Source: Acetobacter conturbans (GTDB lineage: Bacteria; Pseudomonadota; Alphaproteobacteria; Acetobacterales; Acetobacteraceae). Taken from it: a stretch of 64,000 nt of DNA. Positions 7,899-18,632 of the stretch are shown here, one piece after another (the stretch's first letter is position 1; every line of letters starts with the position of its first letter). The notes below the pieces were generated by a model. It ran no database searches and was not told where the DNA came from. It saw nothing but the letters and a program-made list of their open reading frames with translations. A program made the position numbers and the translations under genes. The DNA is taken from the NCBI RefSeq assembly GCF_011516755.1, contig NZ_WOSY01000006.1, positions 1-64,000 of the forward strand, written 5' to 3'.

Positions 7899-8702
7899 AT
7901 GAAAGAAAATGAATCCGTTCCGGCCCTTCGGCGCGCTGTCAAAATTCTCGATCTGGTAAGTTCTCAGGACACACCTCTCAACGCTGCTTCCATAGCCCGG
8001 ATGCTTGATCTGCCCCGCAGTTCGGCACACGGGCTGGTGGGAGTGATGACGGAACTGGGACTTCTTGAGGCAACAGGAGGGGCTGGATCAGGCTTCCGAC
8101 TGGGGGCGCGTCTTCTTGACTGGGCGATCCAGGTCAGTCCCCGTCAGGATCTGCTGAATGCCTTCCATCAGGTCGTGGGAGAGCATCCTGAGCTGAGCGC
8201 CTACACGGTCAGTCTCAGCACGCTGGACGGTGAGGACGTTGTCTATGTGGCAAGTAGGGATAACGAAAAGGGCTTTGGCGTACACTATAATGTGGGCCTG
8301 AGGTTGCCTGCGATGTACACGGCGACAGGGATGGCGCAGCTCGGGGCGATGGAACCTGCTGTCCTGCGTCAGTGGCTGACGCTGTATCCTTTGTCTTCCT
8401 GGCCGGCTCCTCCTGCAACGGCAAAGTCGCTTGTTCCTTCTGTCGTGATGGATGAGATCGCGGAGGTGCGCCGAAAAGCCTATGCGGTGGACGATGAGCA
8501 GATTCACATGGGCGTGTGGTGTTTCGCGGCCCCGGTGCATGATCTTGCGGGCGCTGTCATCGCCGGTTTGGGGATCAGTCAGCCGAAACCGAAAGACAGC
8601 AAGGAGACCGAGGAGACCATCGGCCACCTCGTGCGGTCGATTGCGCGCGTGCTCTCGGGGCGCCTCGGGTATCGCGGACGTTGGGGTGCTACTGGCGAGT
8701 GA
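7899..8702 (+). CDS. IclR-family transcriptional regulator
   Basis: A 267-residue IclR-type regulator. Residues about 7-70 are the winged helix (ALRRAVKILDLVSS, AASIARMLDLPRSSAHGLVG). The C-terminal effector domain (about 85-255) has LSTLDGEDVVYVASRDNEKG, then LPAMYTATGMAQLGAM, and HMGVWCFAAPVHDLAGAVIA near the ligand pocket. Such proteins sense small organic acids or aromatic catabolites; the ligand cannot be told from sequence. There is no divergent operon, so autoregulation through the inverted repeat at 7795-7837 is the most visible control. Confidence 0.92.
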   Translation: MKENESVPALRRAVKILDLVSSQDTPLNAASIARMLDLPRSSAHGLVGVMTELGLLEATGGAGSGFRLGARLLDWAIQVSPRQDLLNAFHQVVGEHPELSAYTVSLSTLDGEDVVYVASRDNEKGFGVHYNVGLRLPAMYTATGMAQLGAMEPAVLRQWLTLYPLSSWPAPPATAKSLVPSVVMDEIAEVRRKAYAVDDEQIHMGVWCFAAPVHDLAGAVIAGLGISQPKPKDSKETEETIGHLVRSIARVLSGRLGYRGRWGATGE

Positions 8703-8729
8703 CCTCGCACACGGCTAGACTGCCTCTCC

Positions 8730-9635
8730 ATGATTGACAGTAAGCCGAGGCCTGTTTTGAACAATTCGAAAACACATGGCGACCGTCTCCGTAAAAGAAA
8801 GGGTCTTGCCCGTTGCGGCGTCGCTCTTGTTTTCATGACTATCCTGACCGGCGTTTCCCGAACAGGGTGGGCGGATGAGCCCGCGCCCGCGCAAATAGCG
8901 CCAGAGGGGGCTGTGACTTTCGGCAAACAGGTTGCCATCACATACACCGTCTATTCGCACTGGCTGCCCGTCATGAAGGTAGGGACGGATTTTCGTCTTG
9001 GTGAAAATCACTATGACGTTGATCTGACCGCGCGGGCTCAGGGTCTCTTCAGCCTTTTTTCAAACCTGAATGTGGAATCGGTCGCGCATGGGGCCATCAG
9101 TGGCGAGAGGGTGACGCCGTCCCGCTACGACAGCAGCGGCTGGAGTCGGCATGCCCAGCGGCATGTGATCGTCGATTATCCGCAAGGTCATCCTTATCTT
9201 GCCTTGCAGGACCCGGCGGAACCGGATCGCGAAAAAGTTGCGCCTGCGCTGGCTCAGGGAGCGGCGGATATTCTTTCGACAATGACGAAAATATTGCTGC
9301 AAGTTCGCGATACCGGAAAATGTGACGGAACTTTCGACATTTTCGATGGTGTCCGTTTGACCCGTTTCACGCTTCGAACAGATGGCAGCGACATGCGCCC
9401 GGATGTGTTCAACGAGAAAAAAGTTTCGGCTTTACGATGTGCTTTCAGTGGTTATCAGGTCGCCGGATTTATCATCGGGCATCAGGCAAAATCGTTACGG
9501 GAACCCCACGGCGGGATGATCTGGTTTGAGAGTGTTGCAGGGTTCGGTCCGGTACCCGTTCGTGCGGAGATGGAGCATCCCCATGTCGGGCATCTGACTG
9601 TTCAGCTTGAGCAGATCAAAAACGTGCCGAAGTAG
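8730..9635 (+). CDS. DUF3108 exported protein
   Basis: A 301-residue protein with a long, basic N-terminus and a hydrophobic stretch (CGVALVFMTILTGVSRTGWA, ending near residue 48) that looks like a signal peptide. The mature part begins DEPAPAQIAPEG. The body (ITYTVYSHWLPVMKVGTDFR, VDYPQGHP, DILSTMTKILLQV, GTFDIFDGVRLTRFTL) follows the DUF3108 beta-rich pattern of periplasmic or outer-membrane-associated proteins of unknown function. It begins 27 bases after the IclR gene in the same direction, so it may be co-transcribed with it. A start nearer the hydrophobic stretch is possible. Confidence 0.75.
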   Translation: MIDSKPRPVLNNSKTHGDRLRKRKGLARCGVALVFMTILTGVSRTGWADEPAPAQIAPEGAVTFGKQVAITYTVYSHWLPVMKVGTDFRLGENHYDVDLTARAQGLFSLFSNLNVESVAHGAISGERVTPSRYDSSGWSRHAQRHVIVDYPQGHPYLALQDPAEPDREKVAPALAQGAADILSTMTKILLQVRDTGKCDGTFDIFDGVRLTRFTLRTDGSDMRPDVFNEKKVSALRCAFSGYQVAGFIIGHQAKSLREPHGGMIWFESVAGFGPVPVRAEMEHPHVGHLTVQLEQIKNVPK

Positions 9636-9643
9636 GGGAGGCG

Positions 9644-9676
9644 AGGGAACGCCGGGAGGAACTCCCGGCGTTCCCT
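9644..9676. terminator. Bidirectional hairpin between convergent genes
   Basis: A perfect 14-bp stem (AGGGAACGCCGGGA at 9644-9657 with TCCCGGCGTTCCCT at 9663-9676, 5-base loop) lies between the convergent DUF3108 and pepF genes. Neither side has a long T-run, but position and strength fit a shared terminator. Confidence 0.7.
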
Positions 9677-9695
9677 CCACCAAGTTTCTGTGAGA

Positions 9696-11378
9696 TCAGT
9701 CGGCGGAAAGGCCGAGTTCGGCCGCCGCTTCCCTGACGACGTCCGCGAGAGCCCCCGGTGCAAAAGGTGACACCAGACCGGCATCAGCGATCAGCGTGGT
9801 GAAAGGCGCTGCTCCGCCTCGGGCGCACAGACCTTCATAGGCTGTCATGGCAGCCGCTTCATCCCGTCGCGACAGCAGCCACAACTGCATCGCGCAGCAC
9901 AAAGCCAGCGTGTAATCAATGTAGTAGAGTGGGTTTCGGTAAATGTGCCCCTGAGCCTGCCAGCGGCCGCCTTTTGCCGGATAGGCTAGATCACCGTAAT
10001 CACGCCAAGGCATGTAATGCTGCTCCAGACGTCGCCATGTGTCGTGGCGCTCTTCTGGCGTCATGTCGGGTCTGGCGTAGACCTCATGCTGGAAATGATC
10101 GACGCACACCCCATAAGGCAGGAAACTCAGCGAACTGATCAGATGCATGCGCCGGAAGCGATCGGCCGCACCGTCTTCCACCATCAGGTCCATATGAGGC
10201 CATGTGAGAAACTCCAGTCCCATGGAGTTGATTTCAGCAGCTTCCATGGTGGGCCAGAGTTCGTCTATCGTCGGAAGATCGCGACTGCGCCAGTTCTGGT
10301 AGGCGTGCCCCATTTCATGTGTGAAAACACTGATGTCGCCATGTGTGCCGTTGAAGTTGGCAAAAATGAACGGCATGCCAACATCAGGAAAAGCGGTACA
10401 GAAACCGCCCCCAGCCTTGCTGTCCCGGTTCTTGAGGTCGAGATATCCCCCTTCGACCATGGTTTTGAAAAATGGCCCAAGCCCACCGGACATCCGATCG
10501 AACATGTTCTCTGCGCGTTCAATAAGCAGATCGTAATCTCCGGCAGGCTTGGGATTGCCCTTCGGATCAATGAAATTCTCGTCCCAATAATGCAGGTCGG
10601 GCCATCCCATTTCGGTGCGGCGTTGTTCCAGCAGCAAAGCGATCAGCGGCGTGACATGGGTAGCGACTTCCTCGCGGAAGCGTGCAACGTCCTCCGGTCC
10701 ATAATCCACGCGCCGCATGCGACGATATCCGAGGGGCGTGTAGGTCTCGAAACCCAGCGTGCGGGCCATATCCGTGCGCAGCGCGACAAGCCGGGCATAC
10801 AGGTCGTCAAGTGTCGCACCGTTTTCAGCGAAAAAAGCCCAGCGCGCCTGTTCGGCTTTGTGTCGGACAGAGCGATCCGCATGTTCAAGCCAGGGAGCGA
10901 GACCGGAGAGATTGACGGTTTCGCCGCCGACCTCAATCCGTGCCGAGGCCAACAGCGCCGTGTATGCGCTTGTAAGCTTGGCCTCCTCTTCGAGCGCCTG
11001 TTCAATACGGGTGTCGAAAGTGGTGATGTCACTCTTCCAGAGAGCGATAACATGCTCGCCGACGACGGAGCGGGCTCTGTCAATGAGAGGCTCTGCAAGC
11101 AGGCGTTTCTTGATGCTGACCTCATGGGCCGTGGCTTTTGGCGAGAGATGGTCGGCGTAATCCCGATCCTCTTTCGCCTTTTCGCTCGTCGTGTCCTGAG
11201 CGAACCGTAGATGAACGAGCGCGCTCCAGCTGTCCAGAGTGCGCCTCTCCCGGTCAAAGCGACTCAGGGCGCCAGCAATGTCGCCAGCATCCAGAAGGGA
11301 GGCGACCACACCGAAGCTTTCGGCAAGACTGGCCTCGGTCGGGCGTGGAAAGGTAAGACTGGCAAAGGTTTGGGTCAT
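9696..11378 (-). CDS. pepF: M3 family oligoendopeptidase F
   Basis: A zinc metallopeptidase of family M3B that cleaves short peptides in the cytoplasm. The 560-residue product has the catalytic HEMGH motif at residues 354-358 (in VFTHEMGHAYQNW), with the downstream helix EAAEINSMGLEFLTWP supplying the third zinc-ligand glutamate. The N-terminal half is the helical lid typical of PepF (WSALVHLRFAQ, LWKSDITTFDTRIEQAL). No signal peptide is seen. It stands alone, convergent with the DUF3108 gene, and faces the 2OG oxygenase divergently across about 150 bases. Confidence 0.93.
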   Translation of the reverse strand: MTQTFASLTFPRPTEASLAESFGVVASLLDAGDIAGALSRFDRERRTLDSWSALVHLRFAQDTTSEKAKEDRDYADHLSPKATAHEVSIKKRLLAEPLIDRARSVVGEHVIALWKSDITTFDTRIEQALEEEAKLTSAYTALLASARIEVGGETVNLSGLAPWLEHADRSVRHKAEQARWAFFAENGATLDDLYARLVALRTDMARTLGFETYTPLGYRRMRRVDYGPEDVARFREEVATHVTPLIALLLEQRRTEMGWPDLHYWDENFIDPKGNPKPAGDYDLLIERAENMFDRMSGGLGPFFKTMVEGGYLDLKNRDSKAGGGFCTAFPDVGMPFIFANFNGTHGDISVFTHEMGHAYQNWRSRDLPTIDELWPTMEAAEINSMGLEFLTWPHMDLMVEDGAADRFRRMHLISSLSFLPYGVCVDHFQHEVYARPDMTPEERHDTWRRLEQHYMPWRDYGDLAYPAKGGRWQAQGHIYRNPLYYIDYTLALCCAMQLWLLSRRDEAAAMTAYEGLCARGGAAPFTTLIADAGLVSPFAPGALADVVREAAAELGLSAD

Positions 11379-11529
11379 GTCTCATATCGTGCATGGAGCG
11401 TGGCTTGGCGTCCATCCTGTTTGTGAGTAGATGTATTTCAGGAGTCGAGCCGATTTTTGTATCATTTTCATGGTATCTTAGACATTTTGTAGACAGTTGA
11501 ACGTCTCAAACTCGGAGAGGCGCCTGAAA

Positions 11530-12423
11530 TTGGACGTGCCCAACGAAAATTTCCAAAATCAGAGCTCCCTGTGCATGCCGCAGTTGCAGGAAGAGCTATG
11601 TCCTGATTGGAACGTGCCCTCTCCAGCCGATATCACCACGCTTAATCGCGAGTTTCGCGAAGCAAAACCTTTTCCTTACCTGGTTCTGGACAATCTGTTT
11701 GACCGGAACGGCCTCACTCAGATCCTGCATGACACTGAATCTGCCAGTGAACTTGCCTGGGAGCCGCATTACACACGGCTGCAAAGAAAACGGGTTGCGC
11801 GCAGCCTGCCGGAAATGCCGCCATCGCTCGCACGGTATTTCGCGCTCACTCATTCTCCGGATTTCATGAATTGTCTGGAAAAACTAACGGGTCTGTCCGG
11901 TCTGCAGTCCGATGCCAGTCTTTTCGGCGGAGGACTGCATGAAGCCGACCCAGACGGCCATTTCGAAATTCACCTCGATTTCCAGACCCATCCGGTAACG
12001 CGACTCAGCAATGCGCTTGTCGTCATCACTTATCTCAATCCGGACTGGCAGGAAGGAAAAGGCGGCGAACTGGAACTTTGGAATGCGGTGACCCGGAAGC
12101 CCGAAGCAAAAGTTGCGCCGCTTTTTGGGCGCACGCTGATCATGAGCCAGTCAAAAATCGCGCTGCACGGGTATCCCAGACCACTTGCCAGCGGAAAACG
12201 GCGTGCGCTGATTACTTATTTCTACACAAGAGATAAGCAGGATTCCCAGAAGGCAATGTATAACACGCATTATCTGCGTCGGCCGGGATTGCCGCTGGAC
12301 CGCCATATCCAGATGGTCATGCGTGATTACCTGCCGAAACCTCTGGTCACCACCCTGCGTCGCGCCCGTTCCCACCTTGTCCATCAATGGCGGGAACGGA
12401 AAGGGGGTTCCTCACACCAGTGA
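11530..12423 (+). CDS. 2OG-Fe(II) oxygenase
   Basis: A prolyl-hydroxylase-like double-stranded beta-helix oxygenase using iron and 2-oxoglutarate. The metal triad is visible as HLD in EIHLDFQTHP and the distal histidine in IALHGYP; the 2-oxoglutarate-binding arginine lies in GKRRALITYFYT. The middle strand ITYLNPDWQEGKGGELELW is typical. The substrate is unknown. I chose a TTG start at 11530 because GGAGAGG lies 9 bases before it; the frame is open from a TTG at 11497, and an ATG at 11575 is possible. Its last 12 bases overlap the convergent aminotransferase end. Confidence 0.85.
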   Translation: MDVPNENFQNQSSLCMPQLQEELCPDWNVPSPADITTLNREFREAKPFPYLVLDNLFDRNGLTQILHDTESASELAWEPHYTRLQRKRVARSLPEMPPSLARYFALTHSPDFMNCLEKLTGLSGLQSDASLFGGGLHEADPDGHFEIHLDFQTHPVTRLSNALVVITYLNPDWQEGKGGELELWNAVTRKPEAKVAPLFGRTLIMSQSKIALHGYPRPLASGKRRALITYFYTRDKQDSQKAMYNTHYLRRPGLPLDRHIQMVMRDYLPKPLVTTLRRARSHLVHQWRERKGGSSHQ

Positions 12424-13620
12424 GGCGATGAACCGGGCGATGCGTTTGAGGGCCTCGTCCAGCACCGTGTCCGCGGTGGCGCAGGACAGGCGGACGTATG
12501 GCGCAAGACCGAAGGCGCTGCCGGGAACTGTCGCTACATGCGCTTCTTCAAGCAAAGCCATGCAGAAGGCGGTATCGGTATCCAGCACTCGTCCACCGGG
12601 CGTCTTGCGACCGATGAGACCGGTGATACCGGGATAAACGTAAAAGGCTCCTGCGGGTTTGGCACAGGTCACGCCGGGAATCTCGCGCAGGCCGGAGACC
12701 ATCAGGTCACGGCGACGCTCATATGTCGTGACCATTTCCCGGATCAGGTCCGGCGGCCCATCCAGCGCGGCGGCAGCAGCGGCCTGTGCCACGGTGCAGA
12801 CACCGGACGTGGCATTGCTCTGCACAGCCCGCATCGCCGCGATCAGGCGCTTCGGACCACCCGCGTAACCCACACGCCAGCCGGTCATGGCATACGCTTT
12901 CGCAACGCCATTCATGGTGAGAACCCGGTCACGCAGGTCCGGAGCAATGGCCGCAAACGATGTAAATCGGTTGCCGTCGAAAACGAGATGCTCGTAGATC
13001 TCATCCGACAGAATCCATACGTCGGGATAGTCACGCAGAACTTCGGCAATCCCCTTCATATCCTCCTCCGAGCAGATGCCGCCGGTCGGATTGTTGGGGA
13101 AATTCAGCACCAGCCACTTCGTGCGTGCTGTCATGACGGCAGCAAGGCGCTCGGGTCGCAGGCTGAACCCGTCCGTCTCGTCGCACACCGGATGGACCGG
13201 GACGCCCCCGAACATGCGGGCGATCAGTGGGTAGCTGACCCAGTAGGGCGCAGGCACCACCACTTCATCACCCGGATTGATCGTCGCCATGAAGGCGTTG
13301 AAGATCACCTGCTTGCCGCCATTGCAGACAAGCAGTTCATCCTGCGCGAAGTCGAGGCCGTTTTCGCGGCTGAACTTGCGGGCGACAGCGGCTTTCAGTT
13401 CCGGTGTGCCATCGACCGGTGGATACTTGGTCTTGCCTGCCAGCGCCGCCTGATGTGCGGCTTCCACGGCAGCCGCCGGGGTGGCGAAATCGGGTTCGCC
13501 CAGCGCCAGAGAGATGATGTCGTGTCCCTCGGCCTTCAGTTCCCGTGCGCGCCGCGCCATCTCGATGGTTGCTGGGGCAGGGAGCCCATCAAGCCGTGTG
13601 GCAAGGGTCGGTCCGGTCAT
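12412..13620 (-). CDS. Pyridoxal phosphate aminotransferase (aspartate type), copy 1
   Basis: A class I fold, subgroup Ib aminotransferase of 402 residues. Landmarks are the N-terminal ARELKAEGHDIISLALGEPD, CNGGKQVIFNAFMATI before the cofactor loop, PNNPTGGICSEEDM, ILSDEIYEHLVFDG, and the PLP lysine in [20 protein letters not shown]. The C-terminal arginine that binds the substrate carboxylate is in YVRLSCAT. It probably transfers amino groups between aspartate or a related amino acid and 2-oxoglutarate. The ATG at 13620 has a GGAAGAG ribosome site; a GTG at 13641 overlapping the upstream stop is less likely. It is a divergent tandem paralogue of the preceding gene. Confidence 0.9.
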   Translation of the reverse strand: MTGPTLATRLDGLPAPATIEMARRARELKAEGHDIISLALGEPDFATPAAAVEAAHQAALAGKTKYPPVDGTPELKAAVARKFSRENGLDFAQDELLVCNGGKQVIFNAFMATINPGDEVVVPAPYWVSYPLIARMFGGVPVHPVCDETDGFSLRPERLAAVMTARTKWLVLNFPNNPTGGICSEEDMKGIAEVLRDYPDVWILSDEIYEHLVFDGNRFTSFAAIAPDLRDRVLTMNGVAKAYAMTGWRVGYAGGPKRLIAAMRAVQSNATSGVCTVAQAAAAAALDGPPDLIREMVTTYERRRDLMVSGLREIPGVTCAKPAGAFYVYPGITGLIGRKTPGGRVLDTDTAFCMALLEEAHVATVPGSAFGLAPYVRLSCATADTVLDEALKRIARFIASLV

Positions 13621-13637
13621 GGGGCGCTCTCTTCCAG

Positions 13638-15044
<1,407 letters not shown>

Positions 15045-15086
15045 TCAGATCATAACGGGCATTTCAACCCGGAATGGTCTTTTGGT

Positions 15087-16391
15087 TCAGGAAGCGGGAC
15101 GATGATCCCACGCCTTGCCCACGGGCCATGCTGCCTGAGCATAGACCTGTCCATAACCATGGACTTCCGACAGGAACGTTCGATCTCCGTCGAGTTCGAT
15201 CTTGACGGTCGGCGCCAGCGTCGCGCCGATGCGGTATGTGTCCGGATTGTTCGGATCTGTGCCAGGAGCCGGCAGCGTGTCGATAAACGCCTGCACATAT
15301 CCGGCCGGGTCCACGAAGTGCGAGTAGGTTTCGTAAGGAGCGGACGACGGGTTGCCCAGCACCAGGCCGGAGGAATTCAGCGGCTTGTAAGGGCCAAACA
15401 CGCCATTCTCCGACACGAAGCCATAAACACCATCCGGACCGGACAGGTTGCCGGTATAGGTGCTGTGATGGCTGATGGTGAACAGGTAGGTCAGGCCGTT
15501 GCTAAACACGATATGAGGCCGTTCCATCTGGTCGTTCACACCAAGAGCCGTGAGGAGCGGGTCAAGCTGTGTCCAGCGGTCGCGTGAAAAATCGCCACTT
15601 TTATAAGCGCCATCATCCAGCACCGCGATGCCGATCGATGCCGCACCATACTGGGCCCCCGCATCCACACTGAAGCCAGGAGGCAGAACCCCCTCTTCTT
15701 CACTGCCGATGGTGAACTGGCCACGCATGCCAGCGACATTGCTTTCATACAGGCAGTAAACGCGACCATCGTCCGGGTTTACGAACGGGTGCGGATCACG
15801 GAAGTCGAAATATGCGTCCTGCTGCGCATTGGCGTTGTGCACGCCGTCAGCCGAGAACATCTCAGTCGTGGTCTCGAAACCACCGAACCAGACACCATTC
15901 GCGTCAGCATAGATCTGACCGCTGGCAACGGAAGGCACCGACTGATTGACCGGTGAATCGGCTTCCGACGTATAGAACATGTCGACGACGTTACCCATGC
16001 CTTCGCGCATGATCAGTCCACCGGACCATTCATGTGGACGAATGTCGGCAGACGTCTCCAGCAGGCGACCGCCCCACTGCCAGTCAGCGCCATTGCCCGT
16101 GCGGGAATACCAGTAACCGATATAGGCGCCGTTATTGCGGGAATGCCATTCGTCGTAAATATTAGAGTTTGTTAGATCAACCTTGTCCACCGCGAGCGAC
16201 CAGATCACATACCAGCCCTTAAAAGTGACGGTCTGGCCATGAATGTTCCGGAGCGCACCCGTATCCCAGATCATCACCGCCTCATCCATCGTCGGGAAGT
16301 TCTGATCGATAACCGGCATGGTCGTGGTCGGGTCGTCGGCGTGGACTTTCAAAGCGTCGGCAATAGTCCAACGTGACGTATAAGAAGTCAT
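15087..16391 (-). CDS. Levansucrase (GH68)
   Basis: A five-bladed beta-propeller enzyme that splits sucrose and transfers fructose to levan or to water. The 434-residue product has all three catalytic acids of GH68: nucleophile Asp43 (IWDTGAL), transition-state stabiliser Asp198 (FRDPHPF) and acid/base Glu289 (NDQMERPH). The motifs EWSGG, LTYLFTISHHSTY and SGPDGVYGFVSENG are also present. There is no signal peptide: the protein begins MTSYTSRWTIADALKVHADD, as in Zymomonas levansucrase, which leaves by a signal-independent route. It might therefore act outside the cell despite lacking a leader; that is an inference. A GGAG ribosome site lies 12 bases upstream. Confidence 0.95.
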   Translation of the reverse strand: MTSYTSRWTIADALKVHADDPTTTMPVIDQNFPTMDEAVMIWDTGALRNIHGQTVTFKGWYVIWSLAVDKVDLTNSNIYDEWHSRNNGAYIGYWYSRTGNGADWQWGGRLLETSADIRPHEWSGGLIMREGMGNVVDMFYTSEADSPVNQSVPSVASGQIYADANGVWFGGFETTTEMFSADGVHNANAQQDAYFDFRDPHPFVNPDDGRVYCLYESNVAGMRGQFTIGSEEEGVLPPGFSVDAGAQYGAASIGIAVLDDGAYKSGDFSRDRWTQLDPLLTALGVNDQMERPHIVFSNGLTYLFTISHHSTYTGNLSGPDGVYGFVSENGVFGPYKPLNSSGLVLGNPSSAPYETYSHFVDPAGYVQAFIDTLPAPGTDPNNPDTYRIGATLAPTVKIELDGDRTFLSEVHGYGQVYAQAAWPVGKAWDHRPAS

Positions 16392-16502
16392 TTAGTTTTT
16401 AATTCTCCAGATTATTCCATGTCGGGCCACGACACGGCGGAGAATGACTGTCCTTACGACAGAAGGAGCCCCCTCTTTGTTCTTTCTTTGAAAAAGGCTC
16501 TC

Positions 16503-17381
16503 TCAGATAGCGACACCCGCCGCCTGACGGACCTCACGAGGACTCATGCCAGCCTCACGCATGGTCCGAAGGGAAAGCGCCCCGTTACGTTTGGAAAGCT
16601 TCTTCCCGGTTGCGTCCCTCAGCAGGGGATGAAAAGCGTAGACAGGCTCAGGCCACCCCATAACCGTTTGTAGTAAACGGTGAATGGCTGTGGCCGCACG
16701 CAGTTCTTCCCCCCGCGTGACAAGCGTGACGCCCTGTGCCGCATCATCGTGAGTGACGCAGAGATGGTAGGAAGCGGGGATATCCTTACGGGCAAGAACG
16801 ACATCGCCGAACGCTTCCGGACGACACGGCACGAGTCCGCGTCCTTGCTCCCAATAGGTCAGGGCAGGCGCAGCAACATGGAGCAGTGCTGTCTTCACAT
16901 CCAGCCGCAGAGCGTAAGGAGCACCGGAATCGGTCCGTTGCGTTCGTTCCGCATCAGTGAGGTGTCGACAGGTTCCGGGATAAATCAGACTGCCATCGGG
17001 GGCATGATGTTGAGCGGAACCTGAGGCCGCCGCCTCCCGCGCGACATCGGTGCGGGTGCAAAAGCATGGATAGATCAGGCCGCGTTTCTGAAGTGTGTCG
17101 AGTGTCTCGCGATAGAGCGGCATGCGATGGGACTGGCGTAAAACGGTTCCTTCCCAGCGCAAACCCACCCATGCAAGATCGTCCAGCATTTCGCCGATTA
17201 AGGCTTCCCGGCATCTTGTGGTGTCGATGTCCTCGATGCGCAGAAGGAAGCGGCCGTCCTGTCCCGCATGCTGTCGGGCGAAGAAAGCCGATGCAACATG
17301 GCCGAGATGAAGAGAGCCGGTGGGGCTGGGAGCGAAGCGTGTAACCCACTGACTGTCATCGGAAAAAAGAGAGGCCGTCAT
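16503..17381 (-). CDS. gluQRS: Glutamyl-Q tRNA(Asp) synthetase
   Basis: A truncated glutamyl-tRNA synthetase paralogue that attaches glutamate to queuosine in the anticodon of tRNA(Asp). The 292-residue product keeps the catalytic domain only: the HIGH-like site in FAPSPTGSLHLGHV, the zinc ligands in YPCFCTR and YPGTC, and the KMSKS-like KKLSKRNGA near the C-terminus. No anticodon-binding domain follows, as expected. I chose the ATG at 17381; the open frame reaches a TTG at 17417, but the family starts close to the RFAPSPTG motif. It lies upstream of levansucrase in the same direction. Confidence 0.93.
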   Translation of the reverse strand: MTASLFSDDSQWVTRFAPSPTGSLHLGHVASAFFARQHAGQDGRFLLRIEDIDTTRCREALIGEMLDDLAWVGLRWEGTVLRQSHRMPLYRETLDTLQKRGLIYPCFCTRTDVAREAAASGSAQHHAPDGSLIYPGTCRHLTDAERTQRTDSGAPYALRLDVKTALLHVAAPALTYWEQGRGLVPCRPEAFGDVVLARKDIPASYHLCVTHDDAAQGVTLVTRGEELRAATAIHRLLQTVMGWPEPVYAFHPLLRDATGKKLSKRNGALSLRTMREAGMSPREVRQAAGVAI

Positions 17382-17597
17382 GATGTCATCATAGGAAGGG
17401 GGAAGGTGTTTTTCCAATTGTCATGGAAATCTCATGGCAGGCAGGCTGGAGTTTTCTTGCAGTCTGGAAAAAGCTGAGCCTATAGTTGAGAAAGACTTCT
17501 CGACGACGCGTGGCCCATGGCATGCAGTTAAGAGTTTGGCCAAGTGGATCATGAGCCGTCTCCGGGAAAAAGGAAGCGCGCCTTGTCCGTCGGCAGT

Positions 17598-18143
17598 ATG
17601 CACTATCCGTCACTCGTTCTGAATGCAGATTTTCGTCCACTCTCCTATTTCCCCCTGTCACTATGGTCATGGCAGGACACCATCAAGGCTGTGTGTCTTG
17701 ATCGCGTATCAGTGCTGAGCGAATACGATGAAGAAGTTCGCTCTCCAAGCTGCAGGATGAAGTTGCCGAGCGTGATCGCGCTCAAGGAATATGTTCCCAC
17801 AGCCCGGCGCCCGGCGTTCACGCGCTTCAATCTGTTTCTGCGCGATAATTTTTCCTGTCAGTACTGCAATGATCAACTCCCCACTCAGGAATTGACATTT
17901 GATCACGTCGTGCCCCGCAGCCGGGGAGGGCGGACGACTTGGGAAAATATCGTCACGGCCTGCAGTTCCTGCAATCTGCTGAAAGGATCGCGGATGCCGC
18001 ACGAGATCCGGATGTTCCCGCGTAGAAATCCCGCCCAGCCCTCGTCCTGGGAGCTACAGGACAACGGACGCGCCTTTCCGCCGAACCACCTTCACGAAAG
18101 CTGGCGCGATTATCTCTACTGGGATGTCGAACTGGAAAGCTGA
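17598..18143 (+). CDS. HNH endonuclease
   Basis: A compact HNH-fold protein widespread in alphaproteobacteria. The 181-residue product from the ATG at 17598 begins MHYPSLVLNADFRPLSYFPL, the family's usual N-terminus. The HNH core spans about residues 85-130: CQYCND and CSSCN supply the zinc cysteines, LTFDHVVPRSRGGRTTWENI the catalytic histidine and asparagine. The function is unproven; members are annotated as nucleases but are not linked to a restriction system here. An upstream ATG at 17544 would add an unconserved, basic extension. It is divergent from gluQRS. Confidence 0.88.
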   Translation: MHYPSLVLNADFRPLSYFPLSLWSWQDTIKAVCLDRVSVLSEYDEEVRSPSCRMKLPSVIALKEYVPTARRPAFTRFNLFLRDNFSCQYCNDQLPTQELTFDHVVPRSRGGRTTWENIVTACSSCNLLKGSRMPHEIRMFPRRNPAQPSSWELQDNGRAFPPNHLHESWRDYLYWDVELES

Positions 18144-18151
18144 GGCCGAAC

Positions 18152-18427
18152 TTACTTCGTGTAGCTGTAGCCGTATTCGTCGGCCATTGCCTGCAGGTCG
18201 GGAGCCCCCTTCAGATTGAAGGGAATGACCTTGGCGTTGCTTTCACCGAAAATCATGTTGTGATTGGTGAGACGTTGGCAGGTATTGGCGGCGATCGGGA
18301 AGGAAAGACGCACTTCACTGCTCATCTGCTTGCGCAGGCAGGAGATGTCCGTGTCAGTCAGGGTGCGTCCCATTTCCGCCGAACACCCTCCAAGACATAA
18401 CAGTGCCGCCGGAAGCAGGCGCTGCAT
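18152..18427 (-). CDS. Small lipoprotein of unknown function
   Basis: From the ATG at 18427 the product is 91 residues. It opens with a lipoprotein signal peptide MQRLLPAALLCLGGC, so Cys15 should be lipidated. The mature part is short and soluble, with two further cysteines (ISCLRKQM, NTCQRLTN) that could form a disulfide. I do not recognise a family. It is convergent with the HNH gene, 8 bases apart. Confidence 0.6.
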   Translation of the reverse strand: MQRLLPAALLCLGGCSAEMGRTLTDTDISCLRKQMSSEVRLSFPIAANTCQRLTNHNMIFGESNAKVIPFNLKGAPDLQAMADEYGYSYTK

Positions 18428-18558
18428 GACGTTTCTGCGCAAATTGAAAGCGGTTGAAGACGTCACAGCAGTTCCTCGTTCGTCTTTGCATTGAGCAGAC
18501 AGGTTTTCACGCGCCCCGATCGGGACGACGCGGCACTCTGCCATGTTTGATGGAGCGG

Positions 18559-18598
18559 AAAAAGGCGGACAACAGCATTCCCCCCGCGTGTCGTCCGC
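18559..18598 (-). terminator. Intrinsic terminator after the copper operon
   Basis: On the leftward strand, GCGGACGACA pairs with TGTTGTCCGC (arms at 18589-18598 and 18565-18574, one G-T pair), followed by a run of five T. It lies about 35 bases past the copper chaperone stop. Confidence 0.75.
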
Positions 18599-18632
18599 AT
18601 GGCGTTGCTTCTGATTGCAGGGGTGTGCCGTG

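Noticed and set aside
10017-11210. Open frame opposite pepF
   Set aside because: The pepF strand carries the HEMGH motif and full family architecture; the opposite frame is a shadow.
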